IMG/VR virus record: IMGVR_UViG_3300030333_003824
Coordinates: 1 to 30,396 of that record
Reading direction: 5' to 3' (one strand)
Length of the DNA: 30,396 nt
From: a virus
Part shown: positions 16,053 through 21,778 of the stretch, in pieces
How the letters are laid out: the number at the start of each line of letters is the position of its first letter
Numbering within the stretch: position 1 is the stretch's first letter
The notes under the pieces: generated by a model
The model's input: only the letters and a program-made list of their open reading frames with translations
Database searches by the model: none
What the model was told of the DNA's origin: nothing
Position numbers and translations under genes: made by a program

Positions 16053-16087
16053 AAATTTTGGAAATAATTGAAAAAACAATTTTTAAA

Positions 16088-16291
16088 CTATTTTATCTTA
16101 TTAAGATTAGCAATGCTAAAATAAAGTTCAAGCTCTTCCTTTGTTGTTTCTTTTAAAAGTTGATAATCCTTTTCTGTTAGCTTTAAACCTTTTAATGATT
16201 TTGCGTTTTCTTCTTTTTCCCAATAAGAAATGAGGAGCGTTAACTCCTCAATCCTTTTCTTTGCGTATTCGATCTTTTCACTTGTCTTCAT
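16088..16291 (-). CDS. Small coiled-coil-like protein
   Basis: This 67-residue protein begins 'MKTSEKIEYAKKRIEELTLL' and continues 'LTEKDYQLLKETTKEELELY', with Leu and Ile spacing typical of a coiled coil. An in-frame ATG at 16300 would add three residues. It overlaps the upstream gene by 14 bases. The palindrome copy at 16094-16108 falls within its last codons. No family is recognised. Confidence 0.6.
   Translation of the reverse strand: MKTSEKIEYAKKRIEELTLLISYWEKEENAKSLKGLKLTEKDYQLLKETTKEELELYFSIANLNKIK
16094..16108 (-). promoter_or_regulatory. Palindrome copy upstream of the ribbon-helix-helix gene
   Basis: TATCTTATTAAGATT differs at one end base from the perfect palindrome seen elsewhere. 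Read on the minus strand it ends in TAAGAT at a distance of about 42 bases from the 16052 ATG, but TGTACA is missing at the expected -35 position. It lies inside the 3' end of the 16088-16291 gene. Confidence 0.5.
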
Positions 16292-16901
16292 TTTCAGCAT
16301 CTTCTATATCTTGCAAATAGTCTAATTCCTCTTTTGTTCTTGGATCTAATTCCTTATCTTCTCGATAACTAAACGCATTTTCTGGAGAATCTTCCTCTAG
16401 GAAAATGCCTTGCCCCGGATCTTCTCGTCTTAGAAGTAAATGGATAGGAACATTATTAACATCTAAGTAACCGCCTATTTTTAGAAATACCTCGGCTGGC
16501 AAATCCATTGCATCCTTCTCGTAATCGGGGTCATGTTTTTTCGATTCTGTGTACCAGAAGATAGAGCGAGTCCCTGCTGAGTCAGCCCATATCAAACGAG
16601 CTTTTGGCTCAAGATAATCCTGACTAAATTTTCTAACCCATTTATCCGCAGGTCTTTCAAAATAAGTTTTAGCCTTATGCTCTGATCCAACAATTAGAAC
16701 TTTTGGAAAGGGCTTTGTCCTGTGAACTCTCCATGACTGTTTAAGTTCCCACCACAAGCCTTCTTTTTCTCTTTTTTCAATTTGCTTTCTGGCTCTGGAG
16801 AGAACTTCGTCCATTGTTTCTCCATACATAATGCAATCTCCGAAATGCACTTCCCATCTCACTTCGGTTGGGACTGGATAAGCTGGATTTGTTGGGTTCA
16901 T
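16278..16901 (-). CDS. Unknown protein, acidic C-terminus
   Basis: The protein has 207 residues from the ATG at 16901, which overlaps the TGA of the gene upstream (ATGA, 16898-16901); an earlier in-frame ATG at 16955 lies inside that gene. Segments include 'VRWEVHFGDCIMYGETMDEV', 'GLWWELKQSWRVHRTKPFPK' and 'PAEVFLKIGGYLDVNNVP'. The last 35 residues are strongly acidic. I do not recognise a family. The Trp-rich, alternating pattern suggests a compact alpha/beta domain. It is co-transcribed with small genes on both sides. Confidence 0.65.
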   Translation of the reverse strand: MNPTNPAYPVPTEVRWEVHFGDCIMYGETMDEVLSRARKQIEKREKEGLWWELKQSWRVHRTKPFPKVLIVGSEHKAKTYFERPADKWVRKFSQDYLEPKARLIWADSAGTRSIFWYTESKKHDPDYEKDAMDLPAEVFLKIGGYLDVNNVPIHLLLRREDPGQGIFLEEDSPENAFSYREDKELDPRTKEELDYLQDIEDAENEDK

Positions 16902-17113
16902 GGTGCTGGCGTAAGCATGTGTTGAGCGTGTTCTGACGTGCGTCCGTCCTTCCATTGGACTGTGCAGTAAATACAGGGGGTTCCTTTTTTGTTGAACTTT
17001 TCCCTCATTGATATGACCTGCCCAACATCAGAGCCGATTTCTAAAAACATTCCTGCGGTGGTTCTTCTCTTGTTTACAGAATCACCTTTTTTGTATCTAG
17101 GGGTTGCTGGCAT
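16898..17113 (-). CDS. Small SH3/KOW-like basic protein
   Basis: This 71-residue protein has 'PRYKKGDSVNKRRTTAGMFL', 'GQVISMREKFNKKGTPCIY' and 'TVQWKDGRTSEHAQHML'. This beta pattern (a GD-V start, a turn, 'VQWKDG') is that of a small SH3- or KOW-like barrel, often seen in phage small proteins. The function is unknown. It follows a terminator at 17128-17165, so it needs its own promoter or readthrough; none is evident in the short gap. Confidence 0.65.
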   Translation of the reverse strand: MPATPRYKKGDSVNKRRTTAGMFLEIGSDVGQVISMREKFNKKGTPCIYCTVQWKDGRTSEHAQHMLTPAP

Positions 17114-17127
17114 TTTGTTTTGTGTAA

Positions 17128-17165
17128 ATAAAAAAAACCTGAGAAGTAATGACCTCTCAGGTTTG
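17128..17165 (-). terminator. Rho-independent terminator of the 17177-17410 gene
   Basis: On the minus strand an 8-base stem ACCTGAGA / TCTCAGGT (17162-17155 and 17144-17137) with a 10-base loop is followed by a run of seven T's and more T-rich sequence. It starts 12 bases after the stop codon of the upstream gene. Confidence 0.85.
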
Positions 17166-17176
17166 AAGTTTTGGTT

Positions 17177-17410
17177 TTAGTAGTTCAAGCCAACAATGTG
17201 TTTTGTGCATGAATACTTGAGGCCGTGTCTTTTTGCTTCGGCTACCATTGCTTCTTTTTCTTCTAAAGAGTAGGCGTAATCATCCCAATCTTTTTCAGTA
17301 ACAATGTGCCAGTAGTAGCTTGGATTTTCTTCCGCATGTTTTTCCTCTCTTGCTTGGATGTCAAGTTGTTCGAGGTGGCGGTTTAAATCTGATTCAACGG
17401 GACAAGACAT
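17177..17410 (-). CDS. Small unknown protein in a monocistronic unit
   Basis: This is a 77-residue charged protein ('RHLEQLDIQAREEKHAEENP', 'YYWHIVTEKDWDDYAYSLEE', 'KRHGLKYSCTKHIVGLNY'). I do not recognise a family. It forms a self-contained unit with a full TGTACA/palindrome promoter upstream, an AAAAAACCAC leader directly before the ATG and a terminator after it. The same layout recurs for other small genes here, suggesting an early accessory function such as host takeover or anti-defence; that is inference. Confidence 0.7.
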   Translation of the reverse strand: MSCPVESDLNRHLEQLDIQAREEKHAEENPSYYWHIVTEKDWDDYAYSLEEKEAMVAEAKRHGLKYSCTKHIVGLNY

Positions 17411-17436
17411 TTTGTGGTTTTTTATCTGAACTCTTT

Positions 17437-17468
17437 AATCTTATTAAGATTAGATCCACTTGTACACC
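17437..17468 (-). promoter_or_regulatory. Promoter/operator element, leftward copy
   Basis: Read on the minus strand, GGTGTACA (17468-17461) is followed by a 17-base spacer and TAAGAT (17443-17438), within the palindrome AATCTTAATAAGATT (17451-17437). TTAAAGAGT follows at the expected start site, then the AAAAAACCAC leader and the 17410 ATG. All elements are in the consensus arrangement. Confidence 0.8.
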
Positions 17469-17492
17469 TTTGCATCGGTTTTGTTATGTAAC

Positions 17493-17522
17493 TGTCTTGA
17501 TTGGATTATTCTTATTAAGATT
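17493..17522 (+). promoter_or_regulatory. Promoter/operator element, rightward copy
   Basis: ATTCTTATTAAGATT (17508-17522) matches the palindrome at 14 of 15 bases. TGTCTT at 17493-17498 lies 17 bases before TAAGAT (17516-17521), a weaker version of TGTACA. A short hairpin (GAGGAA/TTCCTC, 17530-17543) and the AAAAACCACGGAG leader follow, before the ATG at 17569. Confidence 0.65.
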
Positions 17523-17568
17523 AATGCATGAGGAATTTTCCTCTTATCTAAAAACCACGGAGTTTTAA

Positions 17569-17805
17569 ATGGGTCAAATCGCTGACAGCCTCAGATCAAT
17601 CGTTCAGACAATGAAAGATGGAGATGAGATTTTTAAACAGAATCTCAAAGAAATCGAAGAGGCAGCCAAAAACCTAAGCGAAGCTGCAGAAGGATTAACA
17701 AAAGCTTCTACTGAATTGATTGACGATTTAGAAGAAGAAGATGACGAGCCTTCTGACTATGAAATGATGTCTGCCTTTGGTACAAAATGGCACGACGGTC
17801 TTTAA
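17569..17805 (+). CDS. Small acidic coiled-coil-like protein
   Basis: This 78-residue protein begins 'MGQIADSLRSIVQTMKDGDE' and has heptad-like 'LKEIEEAAKNLSEAAEGLTK', then the acidic run 'DDLEEEDDEP' and 'MMSAFGTKWHDGL' at the end. It has no recognised family. The ATG is preceded by GGAG at 7 bases within the shared AAAAACCACGGAG leader. It is monocistronic: a palindrome promoter lies in front and a strong terminator starts at 17821. Confidence 0.75.
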   Translation: MGQIADSLRSIVQTMKDGDEIFKQNLKEIEEAAKNLSEAAEGLTKASTELIDDLEEEDDEPSDYEMMSAFGTKWHDGL

Positions 17806-17820
17806 ATTAAATTTCACGAG

Positions 17821-17847
17821 CCCCTCGAAAGAGGGGTTTTTATTTTT
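17821..17847 (+). terminator. Rho-independent terminator
   Basis: CCCCTC-GAAA-GAGGGG (17821-17836), a GC-rich stem with a GAAA tetraloop, is followed by TTTTTATTTTT. It ends the 17569-17805 gene. Confidence 0.9.
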
Positions 17848-17873
17848 CCTACATCTATCCCCCTATAAAAATT

Positions 17874-18245
17874 ATGTCAAAAGAAATCAGAATGATTAAA
17901 GGCAAATTGTACAAAGAAGAATCTGCTGGAAATTGGGAACCAATGGAAACAAATGCAATTAATGATGCTGGTGTTGCCTATCGAGCAATTCAGCGACTTC
18001 TTTTGTCAATTACTGATGATGAAATTAAAAGAGCTGATTTAATGCGACCTGAATTAAATCCTTTGGTTGAAGCTATGGACACACTTCAAGCAATAAGAAA
18101 TATTGAAAAAAAGTCTTTAGAAAAAGAACTTAGACCTAATTCATGGACTGAAGCAGCCGCCGGACCGTATAACCAAAAGGGATGGAAGGATGCCGCCAAT
18201 GCAGATGGTTATTTGTTTAACGAATACAACGAAGTCGAGGAATAG
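17874..18245 (+). CDS. Unknown protein (123 aa)
   Basis: The N-terminus 'EIRMIKGKLYKEESAGNWEP' is followed by helical 'NDAGVAYRAIQRLLLSITDD' and 'EALDTL'-type segments, and then 'RPNSWTEAAAGPYNQKGWKD'. I do not recognise a family. It begins 27 bases after a terminator, without a clear Shine-Dalgarno or palindrome, so its promoter is not identified. Its stop TAG overlaps the GGTGTACA of the next promoter. Confidence 0.65.
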   Translation: MSKEIRMIKGKLYKEESAGNWEPMETNAINDAGVAYRAIQRLLLSITDDEIKRADLMRPELNPLVEAMDTLQAIRNIEKKSLEKELRPNSWTEAAAGPYNQKGWKDAANADGYLFNEYNEVEE

Positions 18246-18276
18246 GTGTACAAAAGCACCTAATCTTATTAAGATT
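18245..18276 (+). promoter_or_regulatory. Promoter/operator element upstream of the DUF2958 operon
   Basis: GGTGTACA (18245-18252), a 17-base spacer and TAAGAT (18270-18275) are present, with the perfect palindrome AATCTTATTAAGATT at 18262-18276. The AAAAACCACC leader ends at the ATG at 18299. The start of transcription is predicted near 18282. Confidence 0.8.
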
Positions 18277-18298
18277 AAATTGTTCAATAAAAACCACC

Positions 18299-18598
18299 AT
18301 GAAGCTATTAACAAAAGCTCTTGAAAAAAAGCTCCCCGCCATTCATTCAGCTACAAATAAAGCTTATGTGAAATGGTTTACTCCTTGGACTAATTGGAAT
18401 TGGTTCGTTATGGAGTACAACCCAGAAACAGGAGAATGTTTTGGCTATGTTGAAGGTCTTGAAAAAGAGTTTGGCTACTTCAATATTAAAGAGATTGAAA
18501 AACTTGAAGGTCCATTTGGACTAAAAGTTGAAAGAGACAGATTGTTTGAAACAACAACTGTTGTTGTTAATGACAAAATCAACGAGGAATTGAACTAA
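18299..18598 (+). CDS. DUF2958 family protein
   Basis: This 99-residue protein matches the DUF2958 pattern: 'YVKWFTPWTNWNWFVMEYNP' followed by 'ECFGYVEGLEKEFGYFNIKE', then 'LEGPFGLKVERDRLF'. The family is found in phages, plasmids and mobile elements and has no settled function. It is the first gene of a rightward operon of six small genes ending at the 20514-20545 terminator. Its ATG comes directly after the AAAAACCACC leader, with no Shine-Dalgarno. The TAA shares a base with the next ATG. Confidence 0.85.
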   Translation: MKLLTKALEKKLPAIHSATNKAYVKWFTPWTNWNWFVMEYNPETGECFGYVEGLEKEFGYFNIKEIEKLEGPFGLKVERDRLFETTTVVVNDKINEELN

Positions 18599-18726
18599 TG
18601 AGATTCCTTTTATTTGCCGCCTTCGGGGCGGTTCTTTTTTGGGGAGTTAATTCTTCCCTTTCAGACATGACTCGCCACGATTGCGAAGTTAACAAAATCC
18701 AACTCGCTTGCCAATCTTTAAAATGA
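18598..18726 (+). CDS. Small membrane peptide (42 aa)
   Basis: A 42-codon gene begins at ATG 18598, overlapping the previous stop, with GAGG about 10 bases before it. It ends with TGA overlapping the next ATG (ATGA, 18723-18726). The N-terminal 20 residues 'MRFLLFAAFGAVLFWGVNSS' form a signal or membrane helix. The short remainder has two Cys ('DCEVNKIQLACQ'), compatible with a disulfide outside the cytoplasm. It fits a secreted or membrane-anchored peptide; a lysis or superinfection-exclusion role is only a guess. Confidence 0.7.
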   Translation: MRFLLFAAFGAVLFWGVNSSLSDMTRHDCEVNKIQLACQSLK

Positions 18727-19700
18727 GAACAAAAAGAACTAGAAAGTCCTCTAATATTACTGAGCTTAAAAAGCTTAGAAAGGCTGAACTTGATTATTCC
18801 AATGTTCATTTTCAAGTTGAACTTATTGATCCAGAAAAAGCAAGAGAATACTTAGCAACTAATTTTGAAAACAACAGAACGATTCGACCTTCTAATGTTT
18901 CCAAGATTGTTGATGATATTAAAAGCGGTGAGTTCTATTTAAGTTGGGACTGTCTTGCTTTTAATGAAAAAGGTCAATTAGTTAATGGTCAACATAGGTT
19001 ATCTGCTGTTATTGAAGCAGGTGTCCCTTGTCGTTTTTATGTTTTAAGAAACATAGATCATTCAACAATTAAACATTTTGATATTGGTAACAAACGAAGT
19101 CAGGCTGACCGCATTGCTGTTCATGGAACACCTATGAACCCTAAAGCTTGTGCAGTTATTAAAGCTTGCTTTGGCGATTGGGATTCTAATTTTACGGGTA
19201 AAGGTCGATATGGTTATGCAAAATATGATGATTTAATTGCTTCTTATTACAGAAGACATTCAGAATATTTTGAACAACTTGAAGAAGAGGGGTATCTCAG
19301 AGCTAAGTACATAGGAAACTTTGTAACAGCAGCTTTTAAGATTTTCTTGGAAATGAAGTCTGGAAAAGCACGTTTTAACGAGTTTCCTCATGGGATGGAA
19401 CCTTATGAAAGAAGTGTCTTCTGGTTAGATTTGTGTATTGATGGAAAATCAAAACATCATCAAATTGATTACAACACAGATCAAGCCCCATTTAAGTTAA
19501 GAGAAAAATTGATTTCTCGGAAAGGTTTAGGAAAAACCATGTATGGGCAAGATGCTTTCAAGCTTTATTGCGCTGCCGCCTTTTACTTTATGCAAGGTAG
19601 ATCACCAGCTCTTAGAGTTGATAATTTAAAATCTGACCCTTTTAGCGTGTTTAGAGGTCTTCCACTAACTAATGATGTAAAGAGAGAAAGTCATGAGTAA
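18723..19700 (+). CDS. ParB/sulfiredoxin-fold protein
   Basis: The protein has 325 residues from the ATG at 18723 (ATGA overlap; an earlier TTG at 18708 is less likely). The ParB/Srx-type motif is 'FNEKGQLVNGQHRLSAVIEA', with H91 and R92, preceded by 'TIRPSNVSKIVDDIKSGEF' and followed by 'FYVLRNIDHSTIKHFDIGNK'. The rest is helical and of unknown role. Phage members of this group may be nucleases, NTPases or regulators of DNA binding; the sequence does not say which. The basic N-terminus 'RTKRTRKSSNITELKKLRK' suggests nucleic-acid contact. Confidence 0.75.
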   Translation: MRTKRTRKSSNITELKKLRKAELDYSNVHFQVELIDPEKAREYLATNFENNRTIRPSNVSKIVDDIKSGEFYLSWDCLAFNEKGQLVNGQHRLSAVIEAGVPCRFYVLRNIDHSTIKHFDIGNKRSQADRIAVHGTPMNPKACAVIKACFGDWDSNFTGKGRYGYAKYDDLIASYYRRHSEYFEQLEEEGYLRAKYIGNFVTAAFKIFLEMKSGKARFNEFPHGMEPYERSVFWLDLCIDGKSKHHQIDYNTDQAPFKLREKLISRKGLGKTMYGQDAFKLYCAAAFYFMQGRSPALRVDNLKSDPFSVFRGLPLTNDVKRESHE

Positions 19701-19965
19701 TAATCGAGATTTATCCAAAGTTCTTGAATCTTTAAAAGATTTAGAACAAAAGACAGCTTCCGCAGAGGAAATCAGTGTCTTAAAAGAGTTGCTTGGAGTG
19801 ACAATAACTTCAGTAGTAGAAATTGCAAATCAAAATTCAATAATTTCAAAAGCTTTACAAAAAGAGAATCAACTTCTTAATAAGAAAGTTGGTTTAAACC
19901 GTGAAGCTATAGATCAAATTATTCAAACTCTTTCTAAATTGTTTGGTTTCCACTTAAAAAAATGA
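19693..19965 (+). CDS. Small helical protein (90 aa)
   Basis: The product begins 'MSNNRDLSKVLESLKDLEQK' and continues 'NQNSIISKALQKENQLLNKK', with Leu/Ile spacing suggesting an extended coiled coil. No family is recognised. It overlaps the ParB-like gene by 8 bases and the next small gene by ATGA, so translation is coupled within the operon. Confidence 0.65.
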   Translation: MSNNRDLSKVLESLKDLEQKTASAEEISVLKELLGVTITSVVEIANQNSIISKALQKENQLLNKKVGLNREAIDQIIQTLSKLFGFHLKK

Positions 19966-20135
19966 CAACATCTCAAGAAGTCACAATTCGACTAAAAATT
20001 CAAACACTTGAATATGTTTTGGATCTTCTTTGTCAAGAAGCAGATCGACCAATCACAGTTTTTCTACCAGAAAAATATGAAGATCAAGTTTCCTATTTAA
20101 AAAAGGAAATTACAAGAACAGTCGAGATGATCTAA
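19962..20135 (+). CDS. Small unknown protein (57 aa)
   Basis: A 57-codon gene begins at the ATG of an ATGA overlap (19962-19965). The product begins 'MTTSQEVTIRLKIQTLEYVL', continues 'DLLCQEADRPITVFLPEKYE' and ends 'DQVSYLKKEITRTVEMI'. The helix-turn-strand pattern and the overlap argue for a real gene. No family is recognised. Confidence 0.6.
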   Translation: MTTSQEVTIRLKIQTLEYVLDLLCQEADRPITVFLPEKYEDQVSYLKKEITRTVEMI

Positions 20136-20259
20136 AAATGGGGCATTGACTCCTCAAGGAAGTTAGTGGTTTTTCTTCTTTACCTGCTTCTTTGCACAAT
20201 GGGAAGTTAGGGAGCGAGTCATGTAAGACCCCTTATAATAAAAAAAAAGGTTTTAAATT
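20136..20259 (+). other. Non-coding leader with repeats and a -10-like box
   Basis: This 124-base gap contains a direct repeat GGAAGTTAG (20158-20166, 20202-20210), an inverted repeat TGACTC/GAGTCA (20147-20152, 20216-20221) and TATAAT at 20234-20239, with no convincing -35 box. It may be a structured leader or late promoter for the gene at 20260. The evidence is weak. Confidence 0.35.
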
Positions 20260-20499
20260 ATGGCCACATCAAGAACTTACAAAAGCCGGAGAAGCCTTGA
20301 ACGTGGGGCAGGCGCTCAAATTCGAAGAGGAGAAAGAGAAAAAAGAATTGCTGGAGGAAATGTTCTTATTAGAAGAACAGGTATTGCCGGAAAAATTATT
20401 GGAAGAGATGGCGGTCTGTATCAAATTCAAGTGACCTCACCCGGAAGTTTTTATGAAAGAGATGTTTTTCTTGAAGCTAGTGGATTTAGAAGAATTTGA
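20260..20499 (+). CDS. Small basic protein with KOW-like pattern
   Basis: This 79-residue protein is very Arg/Gly-rich: 'RTYKSRRSLERGAGAQIRRG', 'LIRRTGIAGKIIGRDGGLYQ' and 'QVTSPGSFYERDVFLEASGF'. The middle resembles a small SH3/KOW-like RNA- or DNA-binding barrel. AAAGG lies about 11 bases before the ATG, and a bidirectional terminator follows at 20514. A second frame over the same DNA (20192-20434) is less protein-like and starts at TTG, so I prefer this one. Confidence 0.6.
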   Translation: MATSRTYKSRRSLERGAGAQIRRGEREKRIAGGNVLIRRTGIAGKIIGRDGGLYQIQVTSPGSFYERDVFLEASGFRRI

Positions 20500-20513
20500 A
20501 TTTTAAAATAGGC

Positions 20514-20545
20514 AAAAAAAAAGGCCCCTTTTTGAGGGGCTTTTT
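20514..20545. terminator. Bidirectional Rho-independent terminator
   Basis: The stem GCCCCT / AGGGGC (20524-20529, 20535-20540) is flanked by an A run on the left and a T run on the right, so it can end both the rightward 20260-20499 gene and the leftward 20551-20796 gene. Confidence 0.85.
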
Positions 20546-20550
20546 AATTG

Positions 20551-20796
20551 TTAGTTGACTGGGAATAACTCAACGACTTGTTTTTTAGCGGCTCCGAAAA
20601 CAATAATCATGTCTTTTAAAGCGGCTGTAAATTCCTTGTCGTGAGTAGCTAGGCGGCGATTAAAGTCATTTCTGTAATCGCTTAAGCTGAGTTCCTTGTT
20701 ATCCAACTTTGCTTCCAATTCCTCAATTTTTTGAAGACTGGCTTTGTAAGCGGCAAAGATTTCAGCTTTTTTGTTTGCCTGAGTGACCTTAGTCAT
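20551..20796 (-). CDS. Small coiled-coil-like protein in a monocistronic unit
   Basis: This 81-residue protein reads 'MTKVTQANKKAEIFAAYKAS', then 'LQKIEELEAKLDNKELSLSD' and 'RLATHDKEFTAALKDMIIVF'. It is helical, possibly a coiled coil in the first half. The leader is AAAAACCACGGAGTTTT followed by the ATG, almost identical to that of the 17569 gene. A palindrome lies upstream at 20825-20839 and a terminator downstream. The function is unknown. Confidence 0.75.
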   Translation of the reverse strand: MTKVTQANKKAEIFAAYKASLQKIEELEAKLDNKELSLSDYRNDFNRRLATHDKEFTAALKDMIIVFGAAKKQVVELFPVN

Positions 20797-20824
20797 TTAG
20801 AAAACTCCGTGGTTTTTACTCTTT

Positions 20825-20854
20825 AATCTTATTGAGATTAGATTGATCCGTATG
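20825..20854 (-). promoter_or_regulatory. Promoter/operator element, variant copy
   Basis: The palindrome variant AATCTTATTGAGATT (20825-20839) on the minus strand ends in TAAGATT, followed by TTAAAGAGT and the AAAAACCAC leader. At the -35 position (20854-20849) the bases are CATACG, a poor match to TGTACA. Either a weaker promoter or one that needs an activator is possible. Confidence 0.6.
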
Positions 20855-20876
20855 CCCCTTTCTTTAAAATTGATGC

Positions 20877-20917
20877 GGTTTGATGTAATTCAAACCAAAA
20901 CATTAAGAGGGGGGGGG
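20877..20917. repeat. 20-bp inverted repeat and run of nine G
   Basis: GGTTTGA-TGTAAT-TCAAACC (20877-20896) is a perfect 7-base inverted repeat. It is followed by nine consecutive G's at 20909-20917, unusual in this AT-rich DNA. It lies in a 198-base gap between two leftward units. No gene is seen here. Confidence 0.5.
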
Positions 20918-20962
20918 TTTAGTAGGAAAAAGAATTTGGCTAGTTGAGCAGTTATTTTTTCC

Positions 20963-20986
20963 AAAAAAAAAGAGCCTTGCGGCTCT
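20963..20986 (-). terminator. Rho-independent terminator of the 20995-21159 gene
   Basis: On the minus strand AGAGCC-GCAA-GGCTCT (20986-20971) is followed by a run of T's (20970-20963). It lies 8 bases after the stop codon of the 54-residue gene. Confidence 0.9.
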
Positions 20987-20994
20987 TGTTTGAT

Positions 20995-21159
20995 TTAGGC
21001 AGGAATGACTCGTCTTCCATTTGAAACAACGTCTTTCCATTCAACCCAGCAATCTTTCTCTTTTTCATCCATCACTTGAATTAAGGTTCCTTTGTCATAT
21101 CCAATGATTTGAACGGGAACCATTGTTCTTTTAATGAAATGAGTTGGGCGAAATTTCAT
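20995..21159 (-). CDS. Small protein (54 aa) with promoter, leader and terminator
   Basis: A 54-codon gene begins at ATG 21159, immediately after AAAAAACCACCAA, and ends with TAA at 20995. The product begins 'MKFRPTHFIKRTMVPVQIIG', continues 'YDKGTLIQVMDEKEKDCWVE' and ends 'WKDVVSNGRRVIPA'. The beta pattern suggests a compact SH3-like domain. The complete unit (palindrome at 21184-21198, shared leader, terminator at 20963) is strong evidence that this small gene is expressed. The function is unknown. Confidence 0.75.
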   Translation of the reverse strand: MKFRPTHFIKRTMVPVQIIGYDKGTLIQVMDEKEKDCWVEWKDVVSNGRRVIPA

Positions 21160-21183
21160 TTGGTGGTTTTTTGATTACTTTTT

Positions 21184-21198
21184 AATCTTATTGAGATT
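21184..21198 (-). promoter_or_regulatory. Palindrome copy upstream of the 54-residue gene
   Basis: The same variant palindrome as at 20825 (AATCTTATTGAGATT) lies 24 bases from the ATG at 21159. Read leftward it ends in TAAGATT and is followed by AAAAAGT and the AAAAAACCAC leader. No TGTACA is found at the expected -35 position. Confidence 0.6.
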
Positions 21199-21233
21199 AT
21201 GTCCTTCTTTTTCTTTTTGATGCGGTTCGTTGC

Positions 21234-21248
21234 AATCTTAGTAAGATA
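21234..21248 (+). promoter_or_regulatory. Palindrome copy upstream of the ParB/packaging operon
   Basis: AATCTTAGTAAGATA (21234-21248) is a near-palindrome with TAAGAT at 21242-21247, 26 bases before the ATG at 21275. TTGATG at 21217-21222 could act as a -35 at 19 bases. It probably drives the rightward ParB, methyltransferase and terminase operon. Confidence 0.55.
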
Positions 21249-21274
21249 AAATTATTAAAAGCCTTATATCCTTA

Positions 21275-21778
21275 ATGACTTCGATACAAGATCTTAAGCC
21301 TGATCCTCAAAATGCTCGGAAAAGAACTGACCGATCCGCTTCTCTTATAAAAGAATCCATTCAACGTTATGGAACGGCTCGCTCAATAGTTATAGATGAA
21401 GATAATCGTATCCTTGCTGGTAATGGAACTGTTGAAGGAGCAAAAGCAAATGGTTTAAAGAATGTCCGAGTTATTGAGGCTGATGGATCAGAAGTAATTG
21501 CGATAAAAAGAACAGGATTAACCGAAGAACAAAAAATCGGTTTAGCTCTAGCCGATAACAGAACAAGTGACTTATCCGACTGGGATCGGGAAATGTTGCA
21601 CAACCTTTCTCAAACTCATGATGTCAGCCCTTGGTTTGATGAGGAAGACCTAGAAAACCTCTTAGGCAAAGACGACATAAAAGAGTACGAAGGAGCAACA
21701 GAACATTCAGAAGAAGATTTTGACAACTTCCAACACACTTGCCCTAGATGTGGATTTGAGTTTGATGGAAAAAACTAA
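21275..21778 (+). CDS. ParB-like domain protein with C-terminal zinc-ribbon half
   Basis: This 167-residue protein has 'IQDLKPDPQNARKRTDRSAS', 'LIKESIQRYGTARSIVIDED' and 'RILAGNGTVEGAKANGLKNV', the standard N-terminal ParB-like fold; the usual GHxR is replaced by GNGT. 'GLTEEQKIGLALADNRTSDL' is also typical of phage members. The C-terminus has one CPRC in 'HTCPRCGFEF', a half zinc ribbon. Such proteins occur next to phage DNA methyltransferases and terminases. Here the gene overlaps the methyltransferase by 14 bases. A role in DNA modification or packaging control is inferred. Confidence 0.85.
   Translation: MTSIQDLKPDPQNARKRTDRSASLIKESIQRYGTARSIVIDEDNRILAGNGTVEGAKANGLKNVRVIEADGSEVIAIKRTGLTEEQKIGLALADNRTSDLSDWDREMLHNLSQTHDVSPWFDEEDLENLLGKDDIKEYEGATEHSEEDFDNFQHTCPRCGFEFDGKN

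Noticed and set aside
17320-17568. Plus-strand open frame of 82 codons across the divergent promoter region
   Set aside because: It covers two promoter elements and the antisense of a better gene, and its composition is not protein-like.
20192-20434. Alternative frame with TTG start over the 20260-20499 gene
   Set aside because: It begins inside the non-coding leader and lacks a ribosome binding site; the ATG at 20260 with a more protein-like product is preferred.
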